Below are positions 48,733 through 57,675 of a DNA stretch of 64,000 nucleotides, piece by piece. Origin of the DNA: Woeseia sp. (GTDB taxonomy: Bacteria; Pseudomonadota; Gammaproteobacteria; Steroidobacterales; Woeseiaceae); the NCBI GenBank assembly GCA_021773015.1, contig JAJFKW010000001.1, forward strand, positions 248,001 to 312,000, read 5' to 3'. Position 1 is the stretch's first letter, and every line of letters starts with the position of its first letter. The position numbers and the translations under genes are program-made. The notes below the pieces were generated by a model. The model saw nothing but the letters and a program-made list of their open reading frames with translations. It was not told the origin of the DNA and ran no database searches.

Positions 48733-49092
48733 TCACTCGCGAACGTTGTCATCGCGAATGTATTCGTTGAGCGAATTAAATGTTTCATCCCAAAATTGGG
48801 TGTATTTTGCTAACCATTCCCCGGCCGTTTTTAGTGGTAGCGGAGATAATGCGCACTGATGCACTCGGCCGCTGACCGTTCGCCTAATCAGTCCGGCATT
48901 CTCAAGAATACGTAAGTGCTTGCCGACGGCGGGCAATGACATGTCGAACGGGCGGGCCAATTCCGTGACCATTGCCGGACCCTTGGAAAGTCTTGCGAGC
49001 AGTTCGCGACGCGTGGGGTCCCCTAGCGCCCGGAAGACCAAATTAAGATTCTGACCGTGCTTCGATGCACCGGGTTGAGAACTTGACAGCAT
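48733..49092 (-). CDS. ArsR-family transcriptional repressor
   Basis: 119 residues. Winged-helix domain: VFRALGDPTRRELLARLSKGPAMVTELARPFDMSLPAVGKHLRILENAGLIRRTVSGRVHQCALSPLPLKTAGEWLAKYTQFWDE. The metal-binding ELCVCDL motif of true ArsR is absent, so it is of the AHSA1-associated, non-metal type. It lies between two AHSA1-like genes; a 22-bp palindrome upstream is the likely operator for both directions. Confidence 0.9.
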   Translation of the reverse strand: MLSSSQPGASKHGQNLNLVFRALGDPTRRELLARLSKGPAMVTELARPFDMSLPAVGKHLRILENAGLIRRTVSGRVHQCALSPLPLKTAGEWLAKYTQFWDETFNSLNEYIRDDNVRE

Positions 49093-49100
49093 AAAAATAA

Positions 49101-49122
49101 TAGTAAACCATATGGTTTACTA
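49101..49122. promoter_or_regulatory. 22-bp perfect palindrome, likely ArsR operator
   Basis: Left half TAGTAAACCAT (49101-49111) and right half ATGGTTTACTA (49112-49122) are exact reverse complements with no spacer. It sits between the ArsR start (49092) and the divergent AHSA1-like start (49148), consistent with repression of both by the ArsR dimer. Confidence 0.8.
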
Positions 49123-49147
49123 TATCAATAAATCTTCTGAGGCCATC

Positions 49148-49528
49148 ATGTCGATAAAACAAGAAATATCTTTAGATAGTACTCCAGAGACGGTATTCAA
49201 AGTCCTAACGTCAGCGCAGGAGTTTGCTGCTGCAACAGGCGCTCCGGCAGAAATTTCAAGCGAAGAAGGTGGTGCGTTTTCCTGTTTTGGCGGTCAAATA
49301 ACTGGGCGCCAAATCAAACTCGTCCCGAACCAGACGATCGTTCAAGCCTGGCGCGCCGGACCCTGGGAGGACAGCGTCTACTCGATAGTAAAATTCAACA
49401 TCAAGAAGTCGGGCACCACCACCAACGTCAGTTTGGAACACAGTGGATTTCCTGAAGGCGGCGAAGAACATCTAGAGGCTGGGTGGCACAAAATGTACTG
49501 GGAACCGCTAAAAGCGTATCTCACATAG
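49148..49528 (+). CDS. SRPBCC/AHSA1-domain protein, divergent from ArsR
   Basis: 126 residues from ATG at 49148; an earlier in-frame start would lie inside the operator palindrome. AHSA1-like fold: MSIKQEISLDSTPETVFKVLTSAQEFAAATGAPAEISSEEGGAFSCFGGQITGRQIKLVPNQTIVQAWRAGPWE, then LEHSGFPEGGEEHLEAGWHKMYWEPLKAYL. Presumed ligand-binding protein controlled by the same ArsR regulator as the second AHSA1 gene. Confidence 0.87.
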   Translation: MSIKQEISLDSTPETVFKVLTSAQEFAAATGAPAEISSEEGGAFSCFGGQITGRQIKLVPNQTIVQAWRAGPWEDSVYSIVKFNIKKSGTTTNVSLEHSGFPEGGEEHLEAGWHKMYWEPLKAYLT

Positions 49529-49643
49529 AGTGCACCGATAACATTGTCCGCGGTTGAATTAGCGCCGCTCAATCAACATGACGGGCATCCTCTTGTGGTC
49601 ACAGCCTGGCGGACGTTACCGCGAGTACAGCGAGAATTTCGAG

Positions 49644-50126
49644 CTACGGCGGCCAGCGACTACGCAGTTTCTCCACTGTCGCTCGTTTGTCGTTGGAACT
49701 GACTGTGTGATCGAATTTTTCGTTGTAGTCCGATTTTTCGAGTCGTGCAATATGCGGCGGACCGAACCCCCAGTCACTCTCTGCTTGTCGCGGTACAACG
49801 TGAAGGTGAAAATGGGGGACTTCCTGGCCGCTGCCGACACCGTTATTTTGATAGAGCAGAATCCCGTCCGGATTGAATACGTCCATCATTATCGACGACG
49901 TTTGTTGCGCCATACGCATTACCGCGCATAGTTCGTCTTGCTCAAGTTCCAATATAGTTGGCGCGTGCCGTTTGGGAATCACAATACATTGGCCGATCTC
50001 GAATTGCCTACCATTGAGCAAAACCGCAGTCTGCGAATCTTCGGCTAAAACACTCCAGCGGTCGGCCTCCCCTCGAAGAATTTCGCAGAAGAAACAGTTG
50101 TCAGTATCGGGCATACGAAGCATCAT
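49644..50126 (-). CDS. HIT-family nucleotide hydrolase
   Basis: 160 residues from ATG at 50126, with AGGG four nt upstream. Histidine-triad motif HFHLHVVP preceded by NNGVGSGQEVPHFHLHV, plus CFFCEILRG near the N-terminus, with a Cys pair that binds zinc in related proteins. HIT proteins hydrolyse or transfer nucleoside phosphates such as Ap4A or AMP-linked compounds. Convergent with the AHSA1-like gene. Confidence 0.9.
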   Translation of the reverse strand: MMLRMPDTDNCFFCEILRGEADRWSVLAEDSQTAVLLNGRQFEIGQCIVIPKRHAPTILELEQDELCAVMRMAQQTSSIMMDVFNPDGILLYQNNGVGSGQEVPHFHLHVVPRQAESDWGFGPPHIARLEKSDYNEKFDHTVSSNDKRATVEKLRSRWPP

Positions 50127-50182
50127 CGGTCCCTTCAGTGATTGGCTCGTTATTTTGTAGTTCGCCTGCCATTTTAGCTACC

Positions 50183-51065
50183 CTAACGTGCAACCAAAAC
50201 AACTATTCGATTCTTCGCTCTACCGGCATCGCTGCTATTGCTGGCCTGCGGCGCTAGCGACCCTACTCCATAGCCGCGCATTCGTTCGCGTGTAATTTCG
50301 TACTCTGTGGCCAGTTCCTCAACCACCGTATTTGCTCGATTTTCCGACACCGTGCGATTATGTGCGTATTCCCCTTGCATATCGGTGTGCCCAACAACGT
50401 AGACACTTAGCTTCGGTCTGTCGCTAAGTAGTTTAGCCATTTCTCCAATCGCCGAAGCGGATTCCGCTTTCAGCGTTGCCTTATCCGTATCGAAATAGAT
50501 ACCTTCCACGACGCCATAGCCACGAGCATCCAGGGTTACCATTCCAACATCCATGTTTTTTACTTCAATGACGTGAATGTCGGCAGATATTTGGCCCACC
50601 GCAATTGCAACGTAGGCTGTTTGTCCATCTTGCCCAAATCGCGCGAGCAATTACCGACCGAATAAATTAGAAATCGAATGTATGTCTGAGTATTTCTGTA
50701 GCGTTGGCGCGGCATAACGTTTTCCGCACTCGCCTCTTTTCTGATCGCAAGTGAAGAGAATTTCAGCGCGACTCAGCATTACCGCGGTTTCGTAGTTACG
50801 AAAAATTTCGAGCACGGAACGTTCTTTCGCGATGGTATAGAGAATCTTGGTAATTTATCCCTCCAGCGCAATGCCGATAGGATTCTTGCCGCTTTCATCC
50901 ATACCGGTTAATGCCGAATATTCATCGTACTCAGCTACCTTCTACCGTCTGATTGTCGAACCCTCGTGCGGTGAAACCAGGGCATGGTCAGTCGGCGCCT
51001 CTCGACTGCACATTACCTGCAGTTGCAACACCAATTAGACACAAAATATAGGCCGTTATCCTCAT
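50183..51065 (-). pseudogene. Decayed OmpA-family (DUF4892-like) gene
   Basis: From ATG at 51065 the sequence gives a signal peptide (MRITAYILCLIGVATAG) then VQSRGAD and a frameshift. The next frame reads ALVSPHEGSTIRR, TAG (50944-50942), KVAEYDEYSALTGMDESGKNPIGIALEG, TAA (50857-50855), ITKILYTIAKERSVLEIFRNYETAV...CDQKRGECGKRY, TAA (50653-50651), LLARFGQDGQTAYVAIAVGQ and an OmpA-type peptidoglycan-binding domain (FDTDKATLKAESASAI, VVGHTDMQGEYAHNRTVSENRA). The whole matches DUF4892-OmpA proteins. Three stops and one frameshift show inactivation; the OmpA part from 50650 remains open but has no signal peptide. Confidence 0.85.
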
Positions 51066-51266
51066 GAATTTTCCCCGGTGTTTGATTGATGCATATTATT
51101 AAAAGAACGATGTTCGCGCCAGATCGTGCCTAGCGTGCTCTGAGTCGCAGATTTCGCCTTGCAAATTGACCGAACGCGCGCTAAATCGCATGGTGATCAA
51201 TGGCCTCGGGAGCGACACCGCAAGATACGAACATCACTCTTGACCGCGATCTAAAGGTACATAATT

Positions 51267-52076
51267 ATGCTGATGCAAAACACCCATTATACTCACTCCG
51301 GCGCAGCCCCTCTGGGTGGCGTCATTCTAACTTTAGTCGCGGGCTCAATTGCAGGCGTATTGATAGGCGCGCTCTACGGGCTACTGATCTACTGGATTCC
51401 ATTCATCTACATCAATGCCTTCATTGCGTTCGGCTTTGGAATTCTTATGGCGACAATTGTTGGCAACCTGGGAAAATACGGCAAAATTCGAAACGACCTT
51501 GTGATATCGATAGTTGCGTTCGTCGCGACGGTTTTCGCGTACTACGCGCACTGGATAGTTTGGATCGGCAGCAACACAGAGATCTATACACTTGAGCCTG
51601 CCATTAATTGGCAGATCGCTGTCGAGATCGCAGCAATTGGACCATGGTCGATTTTTGGATGGACACCAACAGGGTGGGCCCTCTGGACAATCTGGGGAAT
51701 AGAGGCCACCTTGATCGTCGGCATGGGCACCGTAACCGCGCATGGCGTAATCGACGTCCCCTATTGCGAAACGACCAATCAGTGGTGTACCGAGAAAACG
51801 CTTGAACACAAATATCAAGCACTGGAGGCATCTCAATCTCTGGACACGCCAGAACAAGTTCTGAATTCATTGAAACCCCTAGACGAGAAGAGTTTTGTCT
51901 ACACGGAGGTTACCGTTGCCAGCGCCGAAGGCTCTAACCTCCGCTGCGTCTCGTTAGCGGCGGTATCAGTTGAATTGAAAGACAACAAGGAAGAGACAAC
52001 ATCAAACGATCTGGTAAAAAACATGATTTTTGATGCGGTAAGCTTTGACAAATTACTAGCGCTAAAAACCGCTTAG
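51267..52076 (+). CDS. Unknown membrane protein
   Basis: 269 residues; AAAGG lies 9 nt before the ATG at 51267. Four or five membrane helices in the first 170 residues (GGVILTLVAGSIAGVLIGALYGLLIYWIPFIYINAFIAFGFGILMATIV and others), then a soluble C-terminal part with Cys residues in VPYCETTNQWCTEK and NLRCVS. It ends 23 bp before the lipoprotein gene at 52100, probably co-transcribed. Family not recognised. Confidence 0.65.
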   Translation: MLMQNTHYTHSGAAPLGGVILTLVAGSIAGVLIGALYGLLIYWIPFIYINAFIAFGFGILMATIVGNLGKYGKIRNDLVISIVAFVATVFAYYAHWIVWIGSNTEIYTLEPAINWQIAVEIAAIGPWSIFGWTPTGWALWTIWGIEATLIVGMGTVTAHGVIDVPYCETTNQWCTEKTLEHKYQALEASQSLDTPEQVLNSLKPLDEKSFVYTEVTVASAEGSNLRCVSLAAVSVELKDNKEETTSNDLVKNMIFDAVSFDKLLALKTA

Positions 52077-52099
52077 TTCATGAATAGGAAAGATTGATC

Positions 52100-52840
52100 A
52101 TGATGAGAATCGCGATACTGACAATATTCGCCACGTCCGCACTAATTGGGTGCAGCGCAGATAAGCAATCACCCGAGGTAAATTTTCAGGAACGCATTTC
52201 TACAGCGCTGACAAGCAGTAACGGTGATGAAAAGAGGAGCGCAGTTAGTGCACTTTTCTATCAGGTTGGCCTCGATGAGGAAACGAAAAAATACTCGGCC
52301 CGTTCAGTCGAAATGTTGATGCAGATGTCCCAATCAAATATTAGTTTCGAACCGTTGCCCGCTGAGGTTGATTTTTTGCATATCGTGAATGGTTATGAAA
52401 TCCGTCCGAACCTTCAACCAATCGGCATGATCGTACTAACTGAAGAATCAGCCAGCAGCGGAAACAATACGAAGCTACCCTACGCACAAAAGCCCGGCTC
52501 TGACGATCTCATTTTTCCGTCTACCATTCGCAGGCTTGTAAAGGCGAATGCAGCCGCCGATAAGCAACTACAGATAATTGCGGTCGGAATGGCAAATCCG
52601 CCGCCGCGTTTTAGCGGCTGGTGCGATATTTTGCTAAGCGACGGATCGACGCGAAAAATGGAATTGAGCGACCAAGGGGTAGGTAATCAAACGCGTGTTA
52701 TTCGAGGACAAGCAATTCGAAGTTGCTCACTAACAGGTGAATTGAAAAGCGGCTGGCTGAAACTGACGTTGATGGAAGATCAAGAAACGATATTCGAAAA
52801 GAAAGTCAATTCGCCTGATTCACAAATCAATTTCCGATAA
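52100..52840 (+). CDS. Unknown lipoprotein
   Basis: 246 residues from ATG at 52100 (ATG at 52103 also possible), after AGGAAAG. Lipobox ALIGC follows a short signal peptide. The body is alpha+beta with TAPI-like repeats not recognised; one Cys pair (GWCDILL, IRSCSLTG) could bridge. Follows the membrane protein gene closely, so the two probably act together. Confidence 0.65.
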   Translation: MMRIAILTIFATSALIGCSADKQSPEVNFQERISTALTSSNGDEKRSAVSALFYQVGLDEETKKYSARSVEMLMQMSQSNISFEPLPAEVDFLHIVNGYEIRPNLQPIGMIVLTEESASSGNNTKLPYAQKPGSDDLIFPSTIRRLVKANAAADKQLQIIAVGMANPPPRFSGWCDILLSDGSTRKMELSDQGVGNQTRVIRGQAIRSCSLTGELKSGWLKLTLMEDQETIFEKKVNSPDSQINFR

Positions 52841-52864
52841 CAGTGGTCAGGTTCCACATCGAAA

Positions 52865-54118
52865 TCAGTGGCAAACATTGTTACTCAAGCCCAGTGTAAA
52901 CACACCAGCACCGTTCATCGTGGCACCGACATAAGTTATTTCTCCTGATTCCAAATTCACCGCCGCCACCTGATCAATGTCACTGAAAGCGACATAAGCG
53001 ACTTCGCCGCCTGCCGCTCCTAAAACACCAATTGGGCTACCACTGAACTCGCCGTGCCGTACAATTTTGCGCGTCATGTTGTCAAATATTTGCCATCTTC
53101 GGTGGCTATCGCTTAGCAATAGATTCATACGATCAAACCGTCCGATGGCCATCATATTCAGTCCGCGCTCCATTACGACATCAGCAAACATTTCAAAATG
53201 AAATTGATCGTATGCCGTAAAACGGCCACTTGTCTGATCCATTAGGTAAACGAAATTCCCTTCCGGCGTTGTGTAGGGTCGTACGGGTCGCTCGCCGACA
53301 GAGAATGATTTCTTAACTCTTTTTGTAAAGGCATCCAAGCCAAGTACGGTACCGGAATCACTATCCGCAATATATAGATATCGCCCATCCAGACTGCGAC
53401 TTGGTGACATAAGGTTTACTTTCTCGCCAGCAAAAAGTGGCATCTCAAAATATTTTTGTGAATTTATTCGAATGACGCCGAGAGACCCGTTCAAGCTGTT
53501 GACGTAGTAAATATCTGTGCCATTGAGATCGAATAGCACATCGCCGGTCGGCGGAAAATTTTCTAGCTCGAACAGCAGCTCCTGTCGATAAGTATCGATC
53601 AGTGCAAAGCCGCCCTGCTCTATGCCGGTTACGGCAGCGATCGTGCCACTGGGACTCAAAACCATATTGGTTGGTGCGCTTTGTAGCTTGATGCTCGAAG
53701 TCAGCTTCTTGATTCGAAGGTCCAAAATGCCAACCGAGCGGCCGAGTTGATTTGTATATAACAACAGAGGCGCGTACGGCGTTGCCACCAGATTTCCAGC
53801 AGGCGACTCAAGTGTTAAGCGATGTACGGGCGCCAATTCGTGGATATCAATGACGTCAACAATCGGCTCTTGCTTGTCAGCGACAAATAGGAAATTCTGC
53901 GTATTGCTAATATCCGCTGGTTTCTCCGCAACCGCGACGGATAGCGTAAGCGCGAGGATGACGAGTAACGCCAATGCGAATATGTGTGAAAGTCTGCTCA
54001 AACGTCTATGTTTGCTAGTATATTTCCGCCCATTGGCGATAAATTGTTGATGCGGCACCGTGTCTAGATACGACAGCATTATTCGCTTGGAATTCATAGA
54101 ATCACATGCGGTTTTCAT
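52865..54118 (-). CDS. YVTN-type beta-propeller protein
   Basis: 417 residues. N-terminal cytoplasmic stretch then a membrane anchor (LSHIFALALLVILALTLSVAVA), followed by a periplasmic propeller of about seven YVTN-like blades (NFLFVADKQEPIVDVIDIH, LLLYTNQLGRSVGILDLR, YYVNSLNGSLGVIRIN, RYLYIADSDSGTVLGLDA, NFVYLMDQTSGRFTAYD). Propellers of this kind act as scaffolds or cofactor-handling proteins, as NirF does for haem d1. No haem motif here. Divergent from the propeller-cytochrome gene at 54196 with 77 bp between, which suggests a functional pair. Confidence 0.78.
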   Translation of the reverse strand: MKTACDSMNSKRIMLSYLDTVPHQQFIANGRKYTSKHRRLSRLSHIFALALLVILALTLSVAVAEKPADISNTQNFLFVADKQEPIVDVIDIHELAPVHRLTLESPAGNLVATPYAPLLLYTNQLGRSVGILDLRIKKLTSSIKLQSAPTNMVLSPSGTIAAVTGIEQGGFALIDTYRQELLFELENFPPTGDVLFDLNGTDIYYVNSLNGSLGVIRINSQKYFEMPLFAGEKVNLMSPSRSLDGRYLYIADSDSGTVLGLDAFTKRVKKSFSVGERPVRPYTTPEGNFVYLMDQTSGRFTAYDQFHFEMFADVVMERGLNMMAIGRFDRMNLLLSDSHRRWQIFDNMTRKIVRHGEFSGSPIGVLGAAGGEVAYVAFSDIDQVAAVNLESGEITYVGATMNGAGVFTLGLSNNVCH

Positions 54119-54195
54119 TGTCCAAGTATGAATAATTGCTCACAATGATCTGCAATCGGAAGCAGCTTCCAGAATTACCAATGACTGAGGCGGTT

Positions 54196-56085
54196 ATGCA
54201 AAAAATAGTCTTTTTTCTAATACTGACCGGCGCAACTTGTTTTCCTGCCGTGGCGTGGTCGCAATCCGCACCAGACCAAGACGACGTCGGCATGTCAGTA
54301 GAGGAATTCGAGAAGACGGTGATGTCCCTTCCACTATTCTCCGAGATTATCGAGAACTGGGAGAATAAAGCGACGCCCGGCAATATCGCCAAAACTTACA
54401 AGCCAATTACAACGATAGAGACTTTCCCTCCCGGCGAACAAATAATCTTTCCTAAGAAAGATGACCTAATTGTTTATCAGCTGACCGGCTTGTCATACGA
54501 CAATCATTTTCAACGCCCAGCCGCTGAGCGAGTTACATCCAAATCAGTACGAATCACTGCTATTGACGCCAAAACTCGCGAAGTCCTGGCATGGAATGAA
54601 CTACCGGTGCGACTTAAGGGCAACCCACATACCTCACCAGTGACGCCAGATGGCCGCTATATTTATGCTGCTGGACCGCCATTAACCAATTATGAAGATG
54701 TTGAAGTTGACGAAAAACTTGCCGGTAATGAGGGCTGCACATCGCCAGTCTGTATGTTGGTACCTCAAACCTTAGTCAAAATCGATACCCTCACGCTGCA
54801 ACCGGTGAAAGTCATTCTGGCACCCGGGCGACTGCATCACGGCCATGTGTTTCGTGATCGTTACATGCTGTTTGACAGCTTCAGCAAGGATCCAGATGGT
54901 GTCGATACCTACTTGTTCGATCCCGAAACTGACCAGGTCGTCTCTGGTGTACGTAACGAGGAGCTTGGCGGCTCAACCTATACCGCCTGGACAGATCATC
55001 AAAACGAGTACATTTATCAACTGATGGAACCGTCCGGGTACACGGCGAAACCGACGACTGACGGCTACATCTCAGCGCATTGGCTACGCCAGCAAGGTTT
55101 CACCGCAACACGGCCATACTGGGTTGCGCAGATACGTGTCAGCGACGATTTACAGACTTGGGAGGTCGTCAGGGAATACCCATACTTTGGCAATCGTGGC
55201 AATTGGGTGGAGGTTTCCCCTGATCAAAAGCACTTTTACGTAAATTCTGGCGGCATGAATATCAGTCAGAAAATAGACATGGAGAGTGGCCAGGCAGTGT
55301 GGAGCACGCCGGTCGGCGATGGACCTTATGGCAATGAATTGACGGCTGATTTGAAAGAGCTTTGGGTATTGAATAAAGGTGAAACGACCGGCATGTGGGG
55401 GCACGACATGCACATCATCGATACACAAAGCGGTGATCGGATTGGTCTCATCAATACGGGATTTACCTCCGACCACGTCATTCTCTCGCCAAACGGCAAG
55501 GAAATGTGGGTCAGCTCTAACGGCGCTGGAAAACTGTTTGTTTACGACGTGAAAAGCCGCGAAGAAATCGCCCAAATTCACTTGCCAGGTTACGGTGATG
55601 CGCACGGCATGCCGTTCGTACACTACTACGAAGACGGTAAAGGCCGTTTGGTAGTCGATCAAAACGGTTTTCACGGTGGCGTCGATGCACAAATGGGCAA
55701 GCCACTTAACTACGAGTCTGCGCCGCCGCCCTCTTTCGTCGAGAAAATGGTAAGTAGCGTCCGTGGCGAAGAAAAGCGAGAGCCAATACGTGCGAAACCG
55801 CTAGCGGTCGACAATACGCCAAAAGTAAAACGCACAAGAAAGATTGATGGTGACCCAGAGCACGGCAAAGAGTTGTTTTTATCGCCAACCGGCTGTCATA
55901 CCTGCCATGGTCAAGACGCGGCGGGTGCCGTCGGCCCCGACATTCGTCAAGCAACGCTGCCGATGGTCGTGAATGCTATGCAGAGTTTCAATGACATGAT
56001 CGCTTGGCGCGGCGTGTATCCCGAGTTATTTGATGAAAAAAGTCTAAAAGACATCGTCGCCTACCTGCATACGCTGGAAAAGTAA
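54196..56085 (+). CDS. His-rich beta-propeller fused to cytochrome c
   Basis: 629 residues from ATG at 54196, chosen for TGAGG 5 nt upstream and a good signal peptide (MQKIVFFLILTGATCFPAVAWS). Residues about 60-500 form a beta-propeller with many conserved-looking His: GNPHTSPVTPDGRYIY, GRLHHGHVFRDRYMLFD, MWGHDMHIIDTQSGDRIG, TSDHVILSPNGKEMWVSSN and GYGDAHGMPFVHYY. The C-terminal domain (about 535-629) is class I cytochrome c with CHTCH. The His layout recalls metal-binding propellers such as nitrous oxide reductase, but no CuA domain is present. Periplasmic oxidoreductase; substrate unknown. Confidence 0.78.
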   Translation: MQKIVFFLILTGATCFPAVAWSQSAPDQDDVGMSVEEFEKTVMSLPLFSEIIENWENKATPGNIAKTYKPITTIETFPPGEQIIFPKKDDLIVYQLTGLSYDNHFQRPAAERVTSKSVRITAIDAKTREVLAWNELPVRLKGNPHTSPVTPDGRYIYAAGPPLTNYEDVEVDEKLAGNEGCTSPVCMLVPQTLVKIDTLTLQPVKVILAPGRLHHGHVFRDRYMLFDSFSKDPDGVDTYLFDPETDQVVSGVRNEELGGSTYTAWTDHQNEYIYQLMEPSGYTAKPTTDGYISAHWLRQQGFTATRPYWVAQIRVSDDLQTWEVVREYPYFGNRGNWVEVSPDQKHFYVNSGGMNISQKIDMESGQAVWSTPVGDGPYGNELTADLKELWVLNKGETTGMWGHDMHIIDTQSGDRIGLINTGFTSDHVILSPNGKEMWVSSNGAGKLFVYDVKSREEIAQIHLPGYGDAHGMPFVHYYEDGKGRLVVDQNGFHGGVDAQMGKPLNYESAPPPSFVEKMVSSVRGEEKREPIRAKPLAVDNTPKVKRTRKIDGDPEHGKELFLSPTGCHTCHGQDAAGAVGPDIRQATLPMVVNAMQSFNDMIAWRGVYPELFDEKSLKDIVAYLHTLEK

Positions 56086-56160
56086 AACATTGCTGTTCGC
56101 CGCAGACGCTGTGGCGGGTCATTTCCCAGTGGTGGCGGCAGATGCGCTTCAGGTTTACGT

Positions 56161-57444
56161 CTAGCGTCTTGCGGCTGCCGCGCGGTCTTTTCGACTAGTC
56201 CAGTAGCTTGCGACAAAGTAAATCAGCGCAAGCGTGAGTAGTATTCGACTAGTGACGTAAAACACGTGGAACGGATCGCTATGCCCTGCAAACGGTTCCA
56301 CGATCAATGGTGCTACAAAGTGCCCGCTGTACATTGCGGTTGCTACCAATCCGATCGCGATACCACGACGTGACGCGGAGACCGCTGACAGCATCCAGGC
56401 CCCCTGTGCGGGGACAATAAGGCCGATCCCTAAACCCGCAACGGCCAACGATACAATGGTCATCATATAACTATCCGCATTGGCAACCAATGCATAGCCG
56501 ATTCCCGTTAACAGAAAAATACAGCAAAAAATACCGAAAAAATTCATTGTCGTCTTGAGTCGAAAAAACTGTGTCGCCACCACGCCGCCGATGATGTTTG
56601 GCATGGCAGTCGCGAGAGCAATTTTTAATCGACTAACATCAAAGGCATCGTTGAGTACGAAGGGCAGCTGCACAAGTATCATGAAATAAAAAGCTGACGC
56701 CACAAATGTACTGAACAGTACAATGCTGATTGTCTTAACTGGCAAATCGCCTGCCATGCATTCCGCTTTTTCATGGCTTGCTACATCGTGCAAGTAGTAG
56801 ATTACACCAGGCAATGCGATGAATGAGATTAGGTAGACCAGAAAGGGAGCGCGCCAATTGAGGTCTGCTAAGAAACCGCCCATAAGGAGAAATAGCACGC
56901 CGCCTATTTTCATGGACGCAGCTTGCAGGCCAATGAACTTATCCCGCTCAACACCTACGAAATAGTCGCCTACCATAGCGACCGTGCAACTGATAATACC
57001 CGCCATGCAAAAACCAAGAAACATGCGGCCCACCAACAACGCTGTCAGCGAGTCCACAAAATACCCGGAAGATCCGGCAATACCAAATCCCAAGAGCGAA
57101 ACAATCAATACGCGCCTTCGACCAAAGAAATCGCCGGCACTACCGGCAAGGGGTGCGCCCAGAAGGATAAACAACGAGGGCACAGATAGTACGAAAACCT
57201 TGATGACAAAATTTGCGTCGGCTGTCTGTGTAAACAGCAATATCAGCGCTACGAATTTTTTCGGTAACCATTCATTGCCGATTTCCGCAGCGAACGCCAC
57301 GGCAATATCTGGCATCGTGGGGGAAACAATGGCGGTCGAGAGCAGCGCCAGTGTGGTTGCAAGAAGTAGCGATATTCGTCCGCCCATCGGCATCATGACC
57401 GGGCGTTCATCTCCATCAGACAGGGATTTATTGATATCTAGCAT
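56161..57444 (-). CDS. MFS transporter
   Basis: 427 residues from ATG at 57444; an upstream TTG is less likely. Twelve membrane helices: first ISLLLATTLALLSTAIVSPTMPDIAVAFA, with motif A-like GDFFGRRRVLIVSLLG after helix 2 and FLGFCMAGIISCTVAMVGDYFVGVERDKFIG further on. DHA1-like drug or metabolite exporter. Convergent with the propeller-cytochrome gene; substrate unknown. Confidence 0.85.
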   Translation of the reverse strand: MLDINKSLSDGDERPVMMPMGGRISLLLATTLALLSTAIVSPTMPDIAVAFAAEIGNEWLPKKFVALILLFTQTADANFVIKVFVLSVPSLFILLGAPLAGSAGDFFGRRRVLIVSLLGFGIAGSSGYFVDSLTALLVGRMFLGFCMAGIISCTVAMVGDYFVGVERDKFIGLQAASMKIGGVLFLLMGGFLADLNWRAPFLVYLISFIALPGVIYYLHDVASHEKAECMAGDLPVKTISIVLFSTFVASAFYFMILVQLPFVLNDAFDVSRLKIALATAMPNIIGGVVATQFFRLKTTMNFFGIFCCIFLLTGIGYALVANADSYMMTIVSLAVAGLGIGLIVPAQGAWMLSAVSASRRGIAIGLVATAMYSGHFVAPLIVEPFAGHSDPFHVFYVTSRILLTLALIYFVASYWTSRKDRAAAARR

Positions 57445-57675
57445 CCTCGAACGACGCAAGACATTCCAGCTTGGATGTTGGAATTCTTTTTATCGACTAC
57501 TTATGGTTCAGTGCCTACTGCACGAACGGAAGCATATCCGTCATTCAGCGCTAGCGTCTCGCAGTTTCCAACAATTGATGTGGCACAGAAGAATATTCAT
57601 GAGAGTTGACAGGGTGCGAGAAGGGTCTGTTCTTAGCTGCAATCAGGCGGGAATTCCGCCAATATTCGCGCCCTG

